Source: Flavobacterium sp. W4I14
Lineage (GTDB): Bacteria; Bacteroidota; Bacteroidia; Sphingobacteriales; Sphingobacteriaceae
Reading direction: 5' to 3'
Assembly (NCBI GenBank): GCA_030817875.1
Contig: JAUSZU010000001.1
Span: forward strand, 744,001-808,000
Length of the DNA stretch: 64,000 bases
This document shows, piece by piece, positions 17,201-26,635 of this stretch. The notes under the pieces are model-generated. The model had not been told where the DNA came from and ran no database searches. It was given only the letters and a program-made list of their open reading frames with translations. Within the stretch, counting starts at the first letter, position 1. Every line of letters begins with the position of its first letter. Position numbers and translations under genes: made by a program.

Positions 17201-18898
17201 TTATATTTTCAAAAATGCCCACTGCTGGTTGCGTCCACCGCTATAAGACCATTGAATAGCTGTACCACCATTGTTGAGTGAAGATCCATTAATATCCAAA
17301 GCCTTTCCGCTATTTACGTTAATGATCCTATAATATCCGTTAGTGGTAATCTGAATTGACCATTTTTGATTTGCACCGCCACTATAATCCCATAAAGCTG
17401 CCTGGCCGCCATCGGCAGTGCTCCAGCCATTAATTTCTAAACACTTTCCGGTAGCATGCATTGGTGTTAACCTGTAATATCCACCTCCCGCATCTTCCAC
17501 TTTGAACTGTTGGTTTGCCCCCGCTACATAAGCCCACTGCTGAGCGGGTGTTTGATTGGCAGTACCCCAGCCTCCAATTTCCAATGCCTTAAAACTGTAT
17601 CTGTTTACAATCTGGTAAACCTGTCCCACCTGGATGGTCGAAGTTGTGTTATTTTGTGCTCCCTGTACTACTGCGGCAAGGCCTTGCTGATCAGCAACTC
17701 CGTTTGTTTGCCTGTCAATGATTCTGAATGCATTGTTTCCACTTGATCCATCATCAAAATAAAATGGAAGTAAGCCATTTAAGAGTGCCTGATGGGTAAC
17801 ATGATTGATATAGTATGCCCTGCTGGCCAGATGGAGTGTTAACGCATCTCCAGATAGCGTTGTCGACCGCCGGATTGCTCCATATTCTCCCAATATAACC
17901 GGAATGCCCTTATCAATATACTTGGTCTTCATCAGCGAAAAATCTGCTCCGGCATTTGATTCCTCACCAAAAGTGGCATTCCGTGAAGCATCAGTAGTAG
18001 AATGATATCCATCACCCCAATAGTAAAACATATTGCCCCAACTTACATCCTGAGTGAGGCCGGCAAAATTAAAAGGAGTATAATGATGTACTTCAACCAT
18101 TAGGCGATTGGCTGCAGGATCGGTGGGCAGGGTATTCATTAAATTATTGGTGTATTCAATGCTGGTTTTAGGTCCCTGGATAACCAACACCCTGTAACTA
18201 TTCCGGCCACCAGTTGATCTGACCGCATTCACAAAGGTTTGATGATAGGAAAGTAAAACGCCCATTCCGGTGGCATCTGATACCGCGGGTTCATTCGCAC
18301 TGGCAAACATAACATGTTCGTCAAAATCACGCATCTGCGTCGCAATCTGCTCCCAAAAGGCTTTTTGCATGGCGTTAACCGCGGCCTGTTGGGCTGTGGT
18401 ACAGTTGTTTTCCAGCCAGCCTCCGTCCCAATGGATATTTAAGATTACATACAGGCCATCGTTAACACAGTATTGCACCACTTGCTTTACCCTGTTTAGC
18501 CATGATTGCTGAAGTTCTGCCGTAGCACTATTGGCCATGTATTGGTTCCATGAGCAAGGGATCCGGACTGCAGTAAAACCGCTTCTCTTAACCTGATCGA
18601 TAAGCGCCTGGCTAACCGTAGGATTGCCCCAGTTTGTTTCACCACCAATTGCCTCAAGTGTGTTGCCTATATTCCAGCCCAGTTTGAATTTTGCAGAGAG
18701 CTGCATCGCCGTACTGTTTACTCCCGATTGATCGGGTGGGAGAGGTGATAAATTATAACTTGGATAACTGGTGGCGGTTAACGCCCTGGCAGTTGTTTTA
18801 TTAGTTGTATCCGATTCTGGAAGAGCAACTTCCGGCTTTTGGCATCTTGTTATCAAAAGGAAGAGGACGATGCCCATAAAATATTTTAAGGTTCTCAT
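17201..18898 (-). CDS. GH5 endo-beta-glucanase-like lipoprotein with C-terminal ricin-type lectin domain
   Basis: Read from ATG 18898 the protein has 565 residues and a clean SPII signal (lipobox ITRC); an upstream ATG at 18940 would bury the signal behind 14 residues. The GH5 TIM barrel spans about 45-400: acid/base E203 in ANEPAV and nucleophile E338 in GEYGA, with the NIGNTLEA and WGNP motifs of GH5 endoglucanase/xyloglucanase-type enzymes. The last 135 residues are a ricin-like trefoil with repeated NxGKALxIxG-type and Q-x-W motifs. It is surface-anchored and probably makes the first cut in a beta-1,4-linked backbone. Two GH5 paralogues lie at 29881 and 56969. It is divergent from the second susC across a 1.1-kb gap. 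Confidence 0.9.
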   Translation of the reverse strand: MRTLKYFMGIVLFLLITRCQKPEVALPESDTTNKTTARALTATSYPSYNLSPLPPDQSGVNSTAMQLSAKFKLGWNIGNTLEAIGGETNWGNPTVSQALIDQVKRSGFTAVRIPCSWNQYMANSATAELQQSWLNRVKQVVQYCVNDGLYVILNIHWDGGWLENNCTTAQQAAVNAMQKAFWEQIATQMRDFDEHVMFASANEPAVSDATGMGVLLSYHQTFVNAVRSTGGRNSYRVLVIQGPKTSIEYTNNLMNTLPTDPAANRLMVEVHHYTPFNFAGLTQDVSWGNMFYYWGDGYHSTTDASRNATFGEESNAGADFSLMKTKYIDKGIPVILGEYGAIRRSTTLSGDALTLHLASRAYYINHVTHQALLNGLLPFYFDDGSSGNNAFRIIDRQTNGVADQQGLAAVVQGAQNNTTSTIQVGQVYQIVNRYSFKALEIGGWGTANQTPAQQWAYVAGANQQFKVEDAGGGYYRLTPMHATGKCLEINGWSTADGGQAALWDYSGGANQKWSIQITTNGYYRIINVNSGKALDINGSSLNNGGTAIQWSYSGGRNQQWAFLKI

Positions 18899-20000
18899 AT
18901 TGTTGTAGATGATTTGGTTAGTAAACTGCATTAGATTCATATTGATCCAATAACAGCTAATAATAATAGGTTAAACGACTAGCTTTTTACAGATAGTTTT
19001 TTTATTGACCGGATAGGGAAACCATTGGTGCAGGTAATGTGCTTTGCTTTCCTTTTTTACTAGGTTAATACAGGAAAGGGGTTTGTTACCATTGGTTGAT
19101 GTTGTGTTTTTTCGGTTTCCGATTGTTCGTATACTGGCGGGCCATGCACTTTTCGACATTAGCCGGAGCCGAAGTCTTGTTGGTTCTAACAGTCTTGGTA
19201 GATTGATAATTTTCATGCTCATAATTGTTTTTTGGTTAGATATGATTATTATTAGCAGGCTGAGGCCGGTAAACCTGCAACGGAGGGCAATACTCATTCG
19301 AACCAGCAATCACGCTGATTAAAAATTAAGGCCGGTCCATAGGTTTATAGGATCTGCATGCTAACAATTAAAAGTAACCAGAGGTAAGCTGTACACGGGG
19401 CATATATGTTACTAAATAGGTAACAAATGTTGCCTGTTGATCTTGGTGTTTCACAGGCTGTAGGGTTGCTTACAATTATCCTTTATCAGCAAATTAAAGC
19501 GATATACTAACAAACATGGGTGTGCCAGTTAGGTGATGGCAGATCAATTGTCTTTTTATTTTGCAAAGTTAGGAGGATAGAATTTTAATGGAAAGTTTAT
19601 CCTTTCTTGAGACACTAAGCAGAGACTTCAATTGGCTTAAGTTAACAGAATCATTTCCGGATAAAGCTTAAAATTCATCAAATGTTACACAAGGGAGAGA
19701 TTTTTTGATAAGGCAGAATTATCTTGTTTTTTAGTTATTTATCTGTTTTTCAGTATCTAAAGGTATTTTATTTAGCTTTCTAATCTAAATGCTACCGATA
19801 GCTATGTAACAAAAATATCCTTCTTTGTATCATTTGAGGCATTCGTCAGTTTGACTTGAAACTATATTTGAATATTCAAAGCCAGTTATTAATGGCAGGC
19901 AATTAAGATCAGTGATCATGGAAGAATAAACTCATCTACGTCTCGCTGTTTTAAGGACTGTTGCTTAATAAAGGGCGAAACAAACCAAAATAAACCAAAT
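18899..20000. other. 1.1-kb divergent intergenic region
   Basis: This gap separates the minus-strand GH5 from susC 2 and must carry both promoters. It is AT-rich with no RNA structure I recognise. A possible minus-strand ORF of 83 codons (start about 19222, stop 18971) follows an AACCAAAAAACAATT-type leader common before Sphingobacteriaceae genes, but its composition is unusual (Arg/Leu/Lys rich) and an opposite-strand ORF overlaps it fully. I do not annotate either as a gene. Confidence 0.5.
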
Positions 20001-23000
20001 ATGAACCAAACAATTTCTATTCGGAAATTACCGGCTTTTTTGCTGGTGGTAATTTTCTTAGTGCTTCTGCACTTAAAAAGCTTTGCTCAGGAGAGGCAAA
20101 TTACAGGAAAGGTCGTGGGGAGCGACAATCCCGCACCGCTACGCGGAGTGATCGTGCTACTCAAGCCTAAGAACACGGCCAAAAACACAGTTGTATCAAC
20201 AAATGAACAGGGACAGTATTCTATAAAAGGAAATACAGGGGATGTACTTGTTTTCAAAATGGTTGGTTTTCAACCACAGGAAATAACGATCGGTGATGGC
20301 AGTGTCATCAATGTTACCCTAAGGATCGAAACTACAAAATTGGATGAAGTGGTTGTTATTGGCTATGCCAAGGTAGCAAGAAAAGATGTTACAGGCTCAA
20401 TAAGCTCAATCAAGGGAGACGATTTACGCCAAACCCAGCCAACTACTTTTGACCAGGCCCTGCAAGGCAAAGTTGCTGGGGTAGTGGTTCAACAGGTATC
20501 GGGCCAGCCAGGTGGCGGCGTATCTATCCAAATACGTGGTGTGTCTTCAATAAGTGGCTCTAATTCGCCACTGTTCGTAATAGACGGTATTATTATCCCA
20601 CCAGTAAATAACCCTGGCAGTGGTTCTAATCCTTTAAATTCCATCAATCCCGCCGAAATTGAATCAATAGATGTATTGAAAGATGCTTCGGCAACAGCCA
20701 TATACGGTTCGCAGGCAACCAATGGAGTTGTTGTGATCACTACAAAAAGGGGGAAAGCCGGAGCGCCGCAGATCACTTATGATTTCTATGCCGGTTACCA
20801 GGAAATAATTAAGCGACTTCCTACAGTCGATTTGCAACAATTTGCTACGCTCATCAATGCCCGGTCTGCTAGCTCGGGCTGGAACTTTGATAAAAGGGCC
20901 GAATTTGCCAATCCTCAATATTTAGGTAAGGGCACCGACTGGCAAAAAGAATTATTCCGGAGAGCCCCGCAGATGAATCACACACTTACTGTAAGCGGTG
21001 GAGATGATAGAACCCAATATTTACTGTCAACCTCCTATTTTAACCAGGAAGGGATAGCCATTGGATCTGAGTTTAGCAGATACTCGGTAAGGCTGAATTT
21101 AGACAATAAAACCACTAATTGGCTAAAAATAGGGACGAGCCTTCAGTTGTCGCATGTTGATGAAAAAGTAAACTCAACCTCCAGTAATGTAATTGCCACT
21201 GCACTAAGCCTTAGTCCTAATGTTCCGGTAACTAACTCTGATGGTTCTTGGGGAGGGGTTACTGATCCAAACGGTTGGGTAGCACCTGTTGCCAACCCGG
21301 TGGCATTGGCAGAAATTATCAAACACTTAAGAAAGCGAAATCAGGTATTTGGCAATGTGTACGCAGAAATACAATTGGCCAAAGGGTTATCGCTGCGAAA
21401 TGAAGTATCTGGTAATTTCGATTTTAATACAGAAGATAGGTATTCGCCAATTTATAGTTTTGGCAAAGGTAATGTAAGCGCTAACTTCGGTTCCTCTAGC
21501 GCTGGTCAAAATTTTTATATAGTAATACGCAATTTTCTAACTTATAACTATAATTTCAAAAAATTTCATATTGATGCTTTAGCAGGGCATGAATCGCAAG
21601 AGAGCACTTTTCAAAGTCTTGGCGCTTCACGAAGGAATTACGCTTCAGATAATGTGCAGGCGATTAGTGGTGGGGATGCTACCACGGCCACAAACTTTGG
21701 CTACAATTCATTATCAGACCCTACGGGAGGCTCTGCACAGGAATCTTATTTCGGCCGTGTCAATTTTTCATGGAATGATAAATATCTGCTTACCGGTAAT
21801 ATACGTAACGATGGTTCTTCAAATTTTCCGTCCTACAACCGTTGGGTAACTACCTATTCGGGTGGGTTTGCCTGGAAAATTAAAAACGAGTCGTTTTTAA
21901 AAGATATAAAAGCGATAACTGAAATGAAGCTGAGGCTCGGTTACGGGATTACCAACAACCAGGGCATACCAGGCAATACATTTGTAACCCAGCTTCTATC
22001 AGTAGCCAATGGTCTATCAGGTATAGCTCAGTTTCAAAACAATCTGGCAAACGCAGCGGTGACCTGGGAAAAAACTGATTATTACAGTGCTGGGCTTGAC
22101 GCAACGCTTTTTAAGGGGCGCTTAAGTTTTACTTTAGAAGCTTACAGCCGCTTAACAAAAGGCCTTTTATTACAGGTGCCGCTTCCAGGATACTCTGGTA
22201 CTGTGGCTGGTTATGGGCCGGGATCTATGCAAGCGCCTTTTGCCAATGTTGGCTCGTTAACCAACAAAGGGTTTGACATTCAAATTAATTCTACCAATAT
22301 TAATGCTAAAAATTTCAGTTGGAAAACTAGTTTTACCGTATCGCGGAATATGAATAAAGTGACCTACTTAGGTGCAGGTGGAGCTGATGCTAACTTAAGT
22401 AAGAAATCTTATGTAATTAACGATATCATCCAAAAAACGACCGTGGGCCGACCTATTGGCGAATTTTATGGCTATGTATTTGATGGTATTTTCTCAACTC
22501 CAGCAGATTTTAAAAACCATGCACTGCCTGCTGACCCAAGCGGTAAGCCTTATCCGATCTCTCCAGCAGGTGGTGGTATCTGGTACGGCGACCGTATGTT
22601 CAAGGATTTGAATGGCGATGGTATTATCGACTCAAAAGATCAAACCTTTTTGGGTTCTCCGATCCCTAAATTCCAATATGGTTTCAATAATACATTTAAC
22701 TACAAAAATTTTGACCTGAATGTTTTCTTCAGTGGTAGTTATGGCGCCAAGGTATTCAATCAAATGGCTGTACAGCAAACCAATCCGCAAAATCAGGCTA
22801 CCTTTTTTACATCGGTGTTAGATTATGCAAACTTAGCTATGGTAGATCCTAAAGGCTCTCCATCTGATGTTAACAACGTATATGTTACCAACCCTAATAC
22901 AACTATTGCTGGGTTGAGAAACGACAATACCAACGGTAATAACCGTCCTAATAGTTTGATGATCGAGGATGGCTCATTCCTGAGGTGTAAAAATATCACT

Positions 23001-23213
23001 TTAGGCTACCGTTTGCCAGAAAGTTTTTTATCAAAAATATCTATACGTTCTGTTAGGGTGTATGCCAATGTATCCAATGCATTTATAATTACAAAATATA
23101 AAGGCATGGATCCTGAAGTTGGTTCATGGGATCCACTTCAGGCAGGTTGGGACGACGGTTATTATCCGCAGCCAAGGGTATTTACTATTGGTGCAAACAT
23201 AACCTTGAGATAA
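20001..23213 (+). CDS. SusC/RagA-family TonB-dependent transporter 2 (main polysaccharide locus)
   Basis: This 1070-residue protein has a signal peptide ending at SFAQ (about 29), a carboxypeptidase-regulatory-like domain (about 33-110, ITGKVVGSDNPAPLRGV), a plug starting with LDEVVVIGYAKVARKDVTGS, and a complete 22-strand barrel ending in an aromatic-poor but typical ITLR terminus. It imports oligosaccharides released by the surface GH5 enzymes. It is followed after 31 bases by its SusD partner and after that by the glycan-binding protein, the standard core of a Bacteroidota polysaccharide locus. Unlike locus 1 there is no sigma/FecR pair; the hybrid two-component sensor at 42699 is the likely regulator. 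Confidence 0.95.
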   Translation: MNQTISIRKLPAFLLVVIFLVLLHLKSFAQERQITGKVVGSDNPAPLRGVIVLLKPKNTAKNTVVSTNEQGQYSIKGNTGDVLVFKMVGFQPQEITIGDGSVINVTLRIETTKLDEVVVIGYAKVARKDVTGSISSIKGDDLRQTQPTTFDQALQGKVAGVVVQQVSGQPGGGVSIQIRGVSSISGSNSPLFVIDGIIIPPVNNPGSGSNPLNSINPAEIESIDVLKDASATAIYGSQATNGVVVITTKRGKAGAPQITYDFYAGYQEIIKRLPTVDLQQFATLINARSASSGWNFDKRAEFANPQYLGKGTDWQKELFRRAPQMNHTLTVSGGDDRTQYLLSTSYFNQEGIAIGSEFSRYSVRLNLDNKTTNWLKIGTSLQLSHVDEKVNSTSSNVIATALSLSPNVPVTNSDGSWGGVTDPNGWVAPVANPVALAEIIKHLRKRNQVFGNVYAEIQLAKGLSLRNEVSGNFDFNTEDRYSPIYSFGKGNVSANFGSSSAGQNFYIVIRNFLTYNYNFKKFHIDALAGHESQESTFQSLGASRRNYASDNVQAISGGDATTATNFGYNSLSDPTGGSAQESYFGRVNFSWNDKYLLTGNIRNDGSSNFPSYNRWVTTYSGGFAWKIKNESFLKDIKAITEMKLRLGYGITNNQGIPGNTFVTQLLSVANGLSGIAQFQNNLANAAVTWEKTDYYSAGLDATLFKGRLSFTLEAYSRLTKGLLLQVPLPGYSGTVAGYGPGSMQAPFANVGSLTNKGFDIQINSTNINAKNFSWKTSFTVSRNMNKVTYLGAGGADANLSKKSYVINDIIQKTTVGRPIGEFYGYVFDGIFSTPADFKNHALPADPSGKPYPISPAGGGIWYGDRMFKDLNGDGIIDSKDQTFLGSPIPKFQYGFNNTFNYKNFDLNVFFSGSYGAKVFNQMAVQQTNPQNQATFFTSVLDYANLAMVDPKGSPSDVNNVYVTNPNTTIAGLRNDNTNGNNRPNSLMIEDGSFLRCKNITLGYRLPESFLSKISIRSVRVYANVSNAFIITKYKGMDPEVGSWDPLQAGWDDGYYPQPRVFTIGANITLR

Positions 23214-23244
23214 TAAAACGATCATTGATTAAAAATATACGTTT

Positions 23245-24837
23245 ATGAAATTAATTAACAAAATTTTCATCATCCTGCTATGTGCAGCAGCAATTGTCGG
23301 ATGTAAAAAGAGTTTTTTGGACCGTCCGTCCAACTCGCAGATAAGTTCTAACAATTTTTATAAAACTACCGCCGATGTACGACTGGCTACGGCAAGCCTT
23401 TATGGCGGTTCGCACTGGTGGTCATGGAACAATGAGTGCTGGATACCACTTGGCGATGTATTGAGTGGTACCGCTAGCTTTCCGTATAATGGCGATTTGG
23501 TACAGCTTTTTACACGCACCATTACCGCCCAAAATGGTCTTGTGACAAAGGGTTGGGTTGGGTTGTACAATACTGTAGCGCAATGTAATACGCTTATCTC
23601 AGCTATACAACAGCAGGCTGATCCGTCTATTTCGGAAGCAGACAAAAATGCTGCCATAGCTGAGGCAAGGTTTATTCGTGCCATGGCTTATTATAATTTG
23701 GCGATATATTGGGGTGCAGTGCCAATTATTGAAGACAACAGTAAACTGATAAAAGATCCGCTGCTTAATCGCAACATTGTTTCGGATGTATATAAATTCA
23801 TTACTAAAGACCTAACTTACGCAGCGCAACATCTTCCCAAAACAGATCAAAAAGGCCGGGTAACTACCTGGTCGGCGCAGGGAATGCTGGGCAAAGCATA
23901 TTTGACGATGGCGGGTGTAGGCAAAAGTGGCGGTGTACGCGATCAGGCCTTGCTTGACAGTGCCAAGAAGTATGCGGGCAATGTGTGTAAAAATAGTGGG
24001 CTTGCATTGGTTCCTAGCTATCATGATGTTTTCAAAGTGCAAAACAACGATAACCCCGAATCATTGTTCTCGCTTCAATGGGCCGGAGGTGTGGGTTATG
24101 GAACTGGCAACGCGCTACAGCAATATTATGCGCCAGATAGAATCATTACTCCTCAACAACAAGGTGGATGGATGGCCTTGGCGCCAACCTACGATTTATA
24201 CCGGATGTACTCTGCTAAAGATACAGTAAGGCGTAAAGCCACTATCATGCTCAACGGAGATTTTTATCCCGAATTGAATGCTGCTGCTGGTGGTTTTAAA
24301 GCAAAAAACGCGGGCATGAAAAAACACATGGTTGGCACCGAAAAAGATAACAACTTGCCAACAATGGATTCTTGGTCATCCCCTGAACATAATGCCGTAC
24401 TTAGATTGGCCGATGTGTATCTGGTATATGCGGAAGCCATTTTGGGTAACAACAGTACTACGAGCGATGCTGATGCGCTAAAGTATTTCAATGCTGTGCG
24501 GGCAAGGGCCGGTGTAGATATTGTGACTGCGGTAACTCCGGCTTTACTCCGCACGGAAAGAAGGGTTGAACTTGCTTTTGAAGGACAATACTGGACAGAC
24601 CTGGTGAGGTATTCTTATTATGATCCGACTAATGCTGTGAAGTTTCTTAATGATCAGGATGCTACCCACGGCCGGATTTCGTTTACTTATGATCCTGTAA
24701 CGAAGATAGCAACAAGGGATACTATTGCTCCGCCACTTACGCTTCCAGCAACTATCTCTTCATTTACATTGCCAATTCCGTCATCTGAGCTAACCACCGC
24801 CCCTAAATTGGCAGAACCACCGGTACCATATTATTAA
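23245..24837 (+). CDS. SusD/RagB-family lipoprotein 2
   Basis: This 530-residue protein has an SPII signal with lipobox IVGC (Cys 20) followed by KKSFLDRPSNSQIS. The N-terminal SusD-like helical part and RagB/SusD C-terminal part (LADVYLVYAEAILGN, RRVELAFEGQYWTDLVR) are complete. It forms the lid of SusC 2 and binds the glycan chain. It sits 31 bases after susC and 25 bases before the glycan-binding lipoprotein gene, so all three should be one transcript. Confidence 0.95.
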   Translation: MKLINKIFIILLCAAAIVGCKKSFLDRPSNSQISSNNFYKTTADVRLATASLYGGSHWWSWNNECWIPLGDVLSGTASFPYNGDLVQLFTRTITAQNGLVTKGWVGLYNTVAQCNTLISAIQQQADPSISEADKNAAIAEARFIRAMAYYNLAIYWGAVPIIEDNSKLIKDPLLNRNIVSDVYKFITKDLTYAAQHLPKTDQKGRVTTWSAQGMLGKAYLTMAGVGKSGGVRDQALLDSAKKYAGNVCKNSGLALVPSYHDVFKVQNNDNPESLFSLQWAGGVGYGTGNALQQYYAPDRIITPQQQGGWMALAPTYDLYRMYSAKDTVRRKATIMLNGDFYPELNAAAGGFKAKNAGMKKHMVGTEKDNNLPTMDSWSSPEHNAVLRLADVYLVYAEAILGNNSTTSDADALKYFNAVRARAGVDIVTAVTPALLRTERRVELAFEGQYWTDLVRYSYYDPTNAVKFLNDQDATHGRISFTYDPVTKIATRDTIAPPLTLPATISSFTLPIPSSELTTAPKLAEPPVPYY

Positions 24838-24862
24838 TTAAAAAAAATTAAAAGATATTGTA

Positions 24863-26311
24863 ATGAAAATAAAATCATATCTAACCTTCTACTCTTTGCT
24901 GCTTTTCTTAATGATAGCGGCTGTATTACCTTCGTGTAAAAAAGATAGAGAAAGCAGTGCTGCTCCTGTTATTTTGAGTATTAAGAATTATGCAGCCTCA
25001 CCTAATGATACCGTTTTGCATAGTGCTGCGCCAAACGGGCAATATGTGGTAATAACCGGAGATAATTTGCAGAATGCTACACAAATAAGTTTCAATGGTG
25101 TGCCTGCTTCTTTTAACAGCGCTTTATTTGCGCCTAATAGTGCCGTGGTGCGAATACCTGACATGCAGTTTTCAAAAATTGATACTGCTAAACTCTATAT
25201 TGTAGAATACGCTACAAAAGCAGGTTCCACAACGTTTTCTTTTAAATTAGGTCCGGCAGCACCTACCTTTGCGGGAATTTCCAATTTATATGCCAATCCA
25301 GGCGATTCTGTTTATGTTTATGGTTCGGGACTATTTTTCATTCAACGCTTTTCGTATAGAGGTACCCCAATCCAGTCCTTTAAATTAGATACTGCCGGGA
25401 ATTCTATTGGATTTTTGATGCCTGCCGTAACGACCAACGATCAGATATCAATCATCACCAAAAGCGGTACGTTGAATCATAAAATAATTGCGACCCCGGT
25501 TATAGCAGGTATTACCAATGAAAATGCAAACCCAGGTGATTCTGTTTATGTTTATGGCAGCTATCTTAAAGATATTCAAACACTGACGTTTGCAGGTACT
25601 CCGGTTACTTCATTTGTATCATCCAAAAATGGAAGTTCTGTTGGATTCATTTTGCCAACGCTAGCACAAAGCGGACCGGTTTCAGTTACTACGCCGTTTG
25701 GCACGGCTACTACTGCGTACCAAGTAAATGATGTAATAACAGGCTCTATATCAAATTGGGACAGTAATTTTAACTGGCAATATTGGGGCGCTGGTAAACA
25801 AACTAAAGGAGATCCTAATTTCTCTGGCAATTCAAGTACCTATTTTGTGTTGGATATTAATGGATTGTCTAGTAATGACGGATGGCCTTGGAGTACTAAC
25901 ATACCGATGAATGCAATACAATGGGTACCACAAACCAATATTGCAGATGCCGCTAGCAATTGGGCATTTAAATTTGAAGTAAATATCCCAAAAGCTTGGA
26001 AGGGTACTACAATCGACATTGTAAGTGGAGTAAATGGCTACATGGCCCGATGGGAACCATGGCGAATAAACGCTACGACGACGGTACCGTACAATACAAA
26101 AGGGTGGGTAACAGTAACTATTCCTTTAACATCGTTCCGAGCGTCACATCCTGAGCTTGGCGAGGGTATGGGAGCTCCACTAACCAAAATTGCCGATTTA
26201 ACAGGTGATTCGGGAAATACCTCATGCATCATGTATATACATAACTACACGCTTTCGGCAGCCAGCTTTTATGGCGCTGTTGATAATTTGAGAGTTGTAA
26301 AAATTAAATAA
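24863..26311 (+). CDS. Surface glycan-binding lipoprotein with three IPT/TIG domains (SGBP-B-like)
   Basis: This 482-residue protein has an SPII signal (lipobox LPSC, Cys 25). Three Ig-like IPT/TIG domains follow (about 37-127, 131-211, 213-285; the last two share the near-identical NPGDSVYVYGS segment), forming a stiff spacer. The C-terminal third (about 288-482) is rich in Trp (NWDSNFNWQYWG, DGWPWSTN, WEPW) and resembles the xyloglucan-binding domain of SGBP-B proteins. It has no catalytic motif. Its role is to hold polysaccharide at the outer membrane next to SusCD. The order susC-susD-SGBP and the strong terminator after it mark the end of the core transcript. Confidence 0.9.
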   Translation: MKIKSYLTFYSLLLFLMIAAVLPSCKKDRESSAAPVILSIKNYAASPNDTVLHSAAPNGQYVVITGDNLQNATQISFNGVPASFNSALFAPNSAVVRIPDMQFSKIDTAKLYIVEYATKAGSTTFSFKLGPAAPTFAGISNLYANPGDSVYVYGSGLFFIQRFSYRGTPIQSFKLDTAGNSIGFLMPAVTTNDQISIITKSGTLNHKIIATPVIAGITNENANPGDSVYVYGSYLKDIQTLTFAGTPVTSFVSSKNGSSVGFILPTLAQSGPVSVTTPFGTATTAYQVNDVITGSISNWDSNFNWQYWGAGKQTKGDPNFSGNSSTYFVLDINGLSSNDGWPWSTNIPMNAIQWVPQTNIADAASNWAFKFEVNIPKAWKGTTIDIVSGVNGYMARWEPWRINATTTVPYNTKGWVTVTIPLTSFRASHPELGEGMGAPLTKIADLTGDSGNTSCIMYIHNYTLSAASFYGAVDNLRVVKIK

Positions 26312-26314
26312 ACT

Positions 26315-26348
26315 AAAGCCCTACGGCCGCATATTGCTGTGGGGCTTT
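26315..26348 (+). terminator. Terminator after the SusCD-SGBP operon
   Basis: A 12-bp stem (AAAGCCCTACGG pairing with CTGTGGGGCTTT through two G-T pairs) with a T-rich right end lies three bases past the stop codon. Confidence 0.85.
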
Positions 26349-26635
26349 TACTAATTAAAATTTGCCGGCACGAATAAACGTGCGACTGCTAATGCCGAGC
26401 ATATGCCATACTCAATATAATTACCAGACATTTATTAATGCAGTGTGCGCTATTGCAGGATATATGTAAATAGCATAGTGTCAATTATAGCATAAGGTTA
26501 TTCCTTCCCTGAAATGGATTAACGTTCGCCAGCCCGCCGAAGGGTTCACCCTTTTGTTGCTTAGCTTAAAGAATAATTAACCAATTGAAAATAACCCCTT
26601 AAAGACTATCCGTTTTTTAAGGAAAATAAAAAAAC
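26349..26635. other. Intergenic region before the first GH43
   Basis: This 287-base interval presumably carries the promoter of the enzyme gene cluster starting at 26636. A short inverted repeat (AAGGGTTCACCCTT, around 26540-26553) is the only structure seen. No gene or known promoter consensus is clear. Confidence 0.4.

Noticed and set aside
18971..19309. Minus-strand ORF of 112 codons and opposite plus-strand ORF 19044-19322
   Set aside because: They overlap on opposite strands, have odd Arg/Leu-rich composition and no similarity to anything I recognise; at best one very small gene, not supportable.
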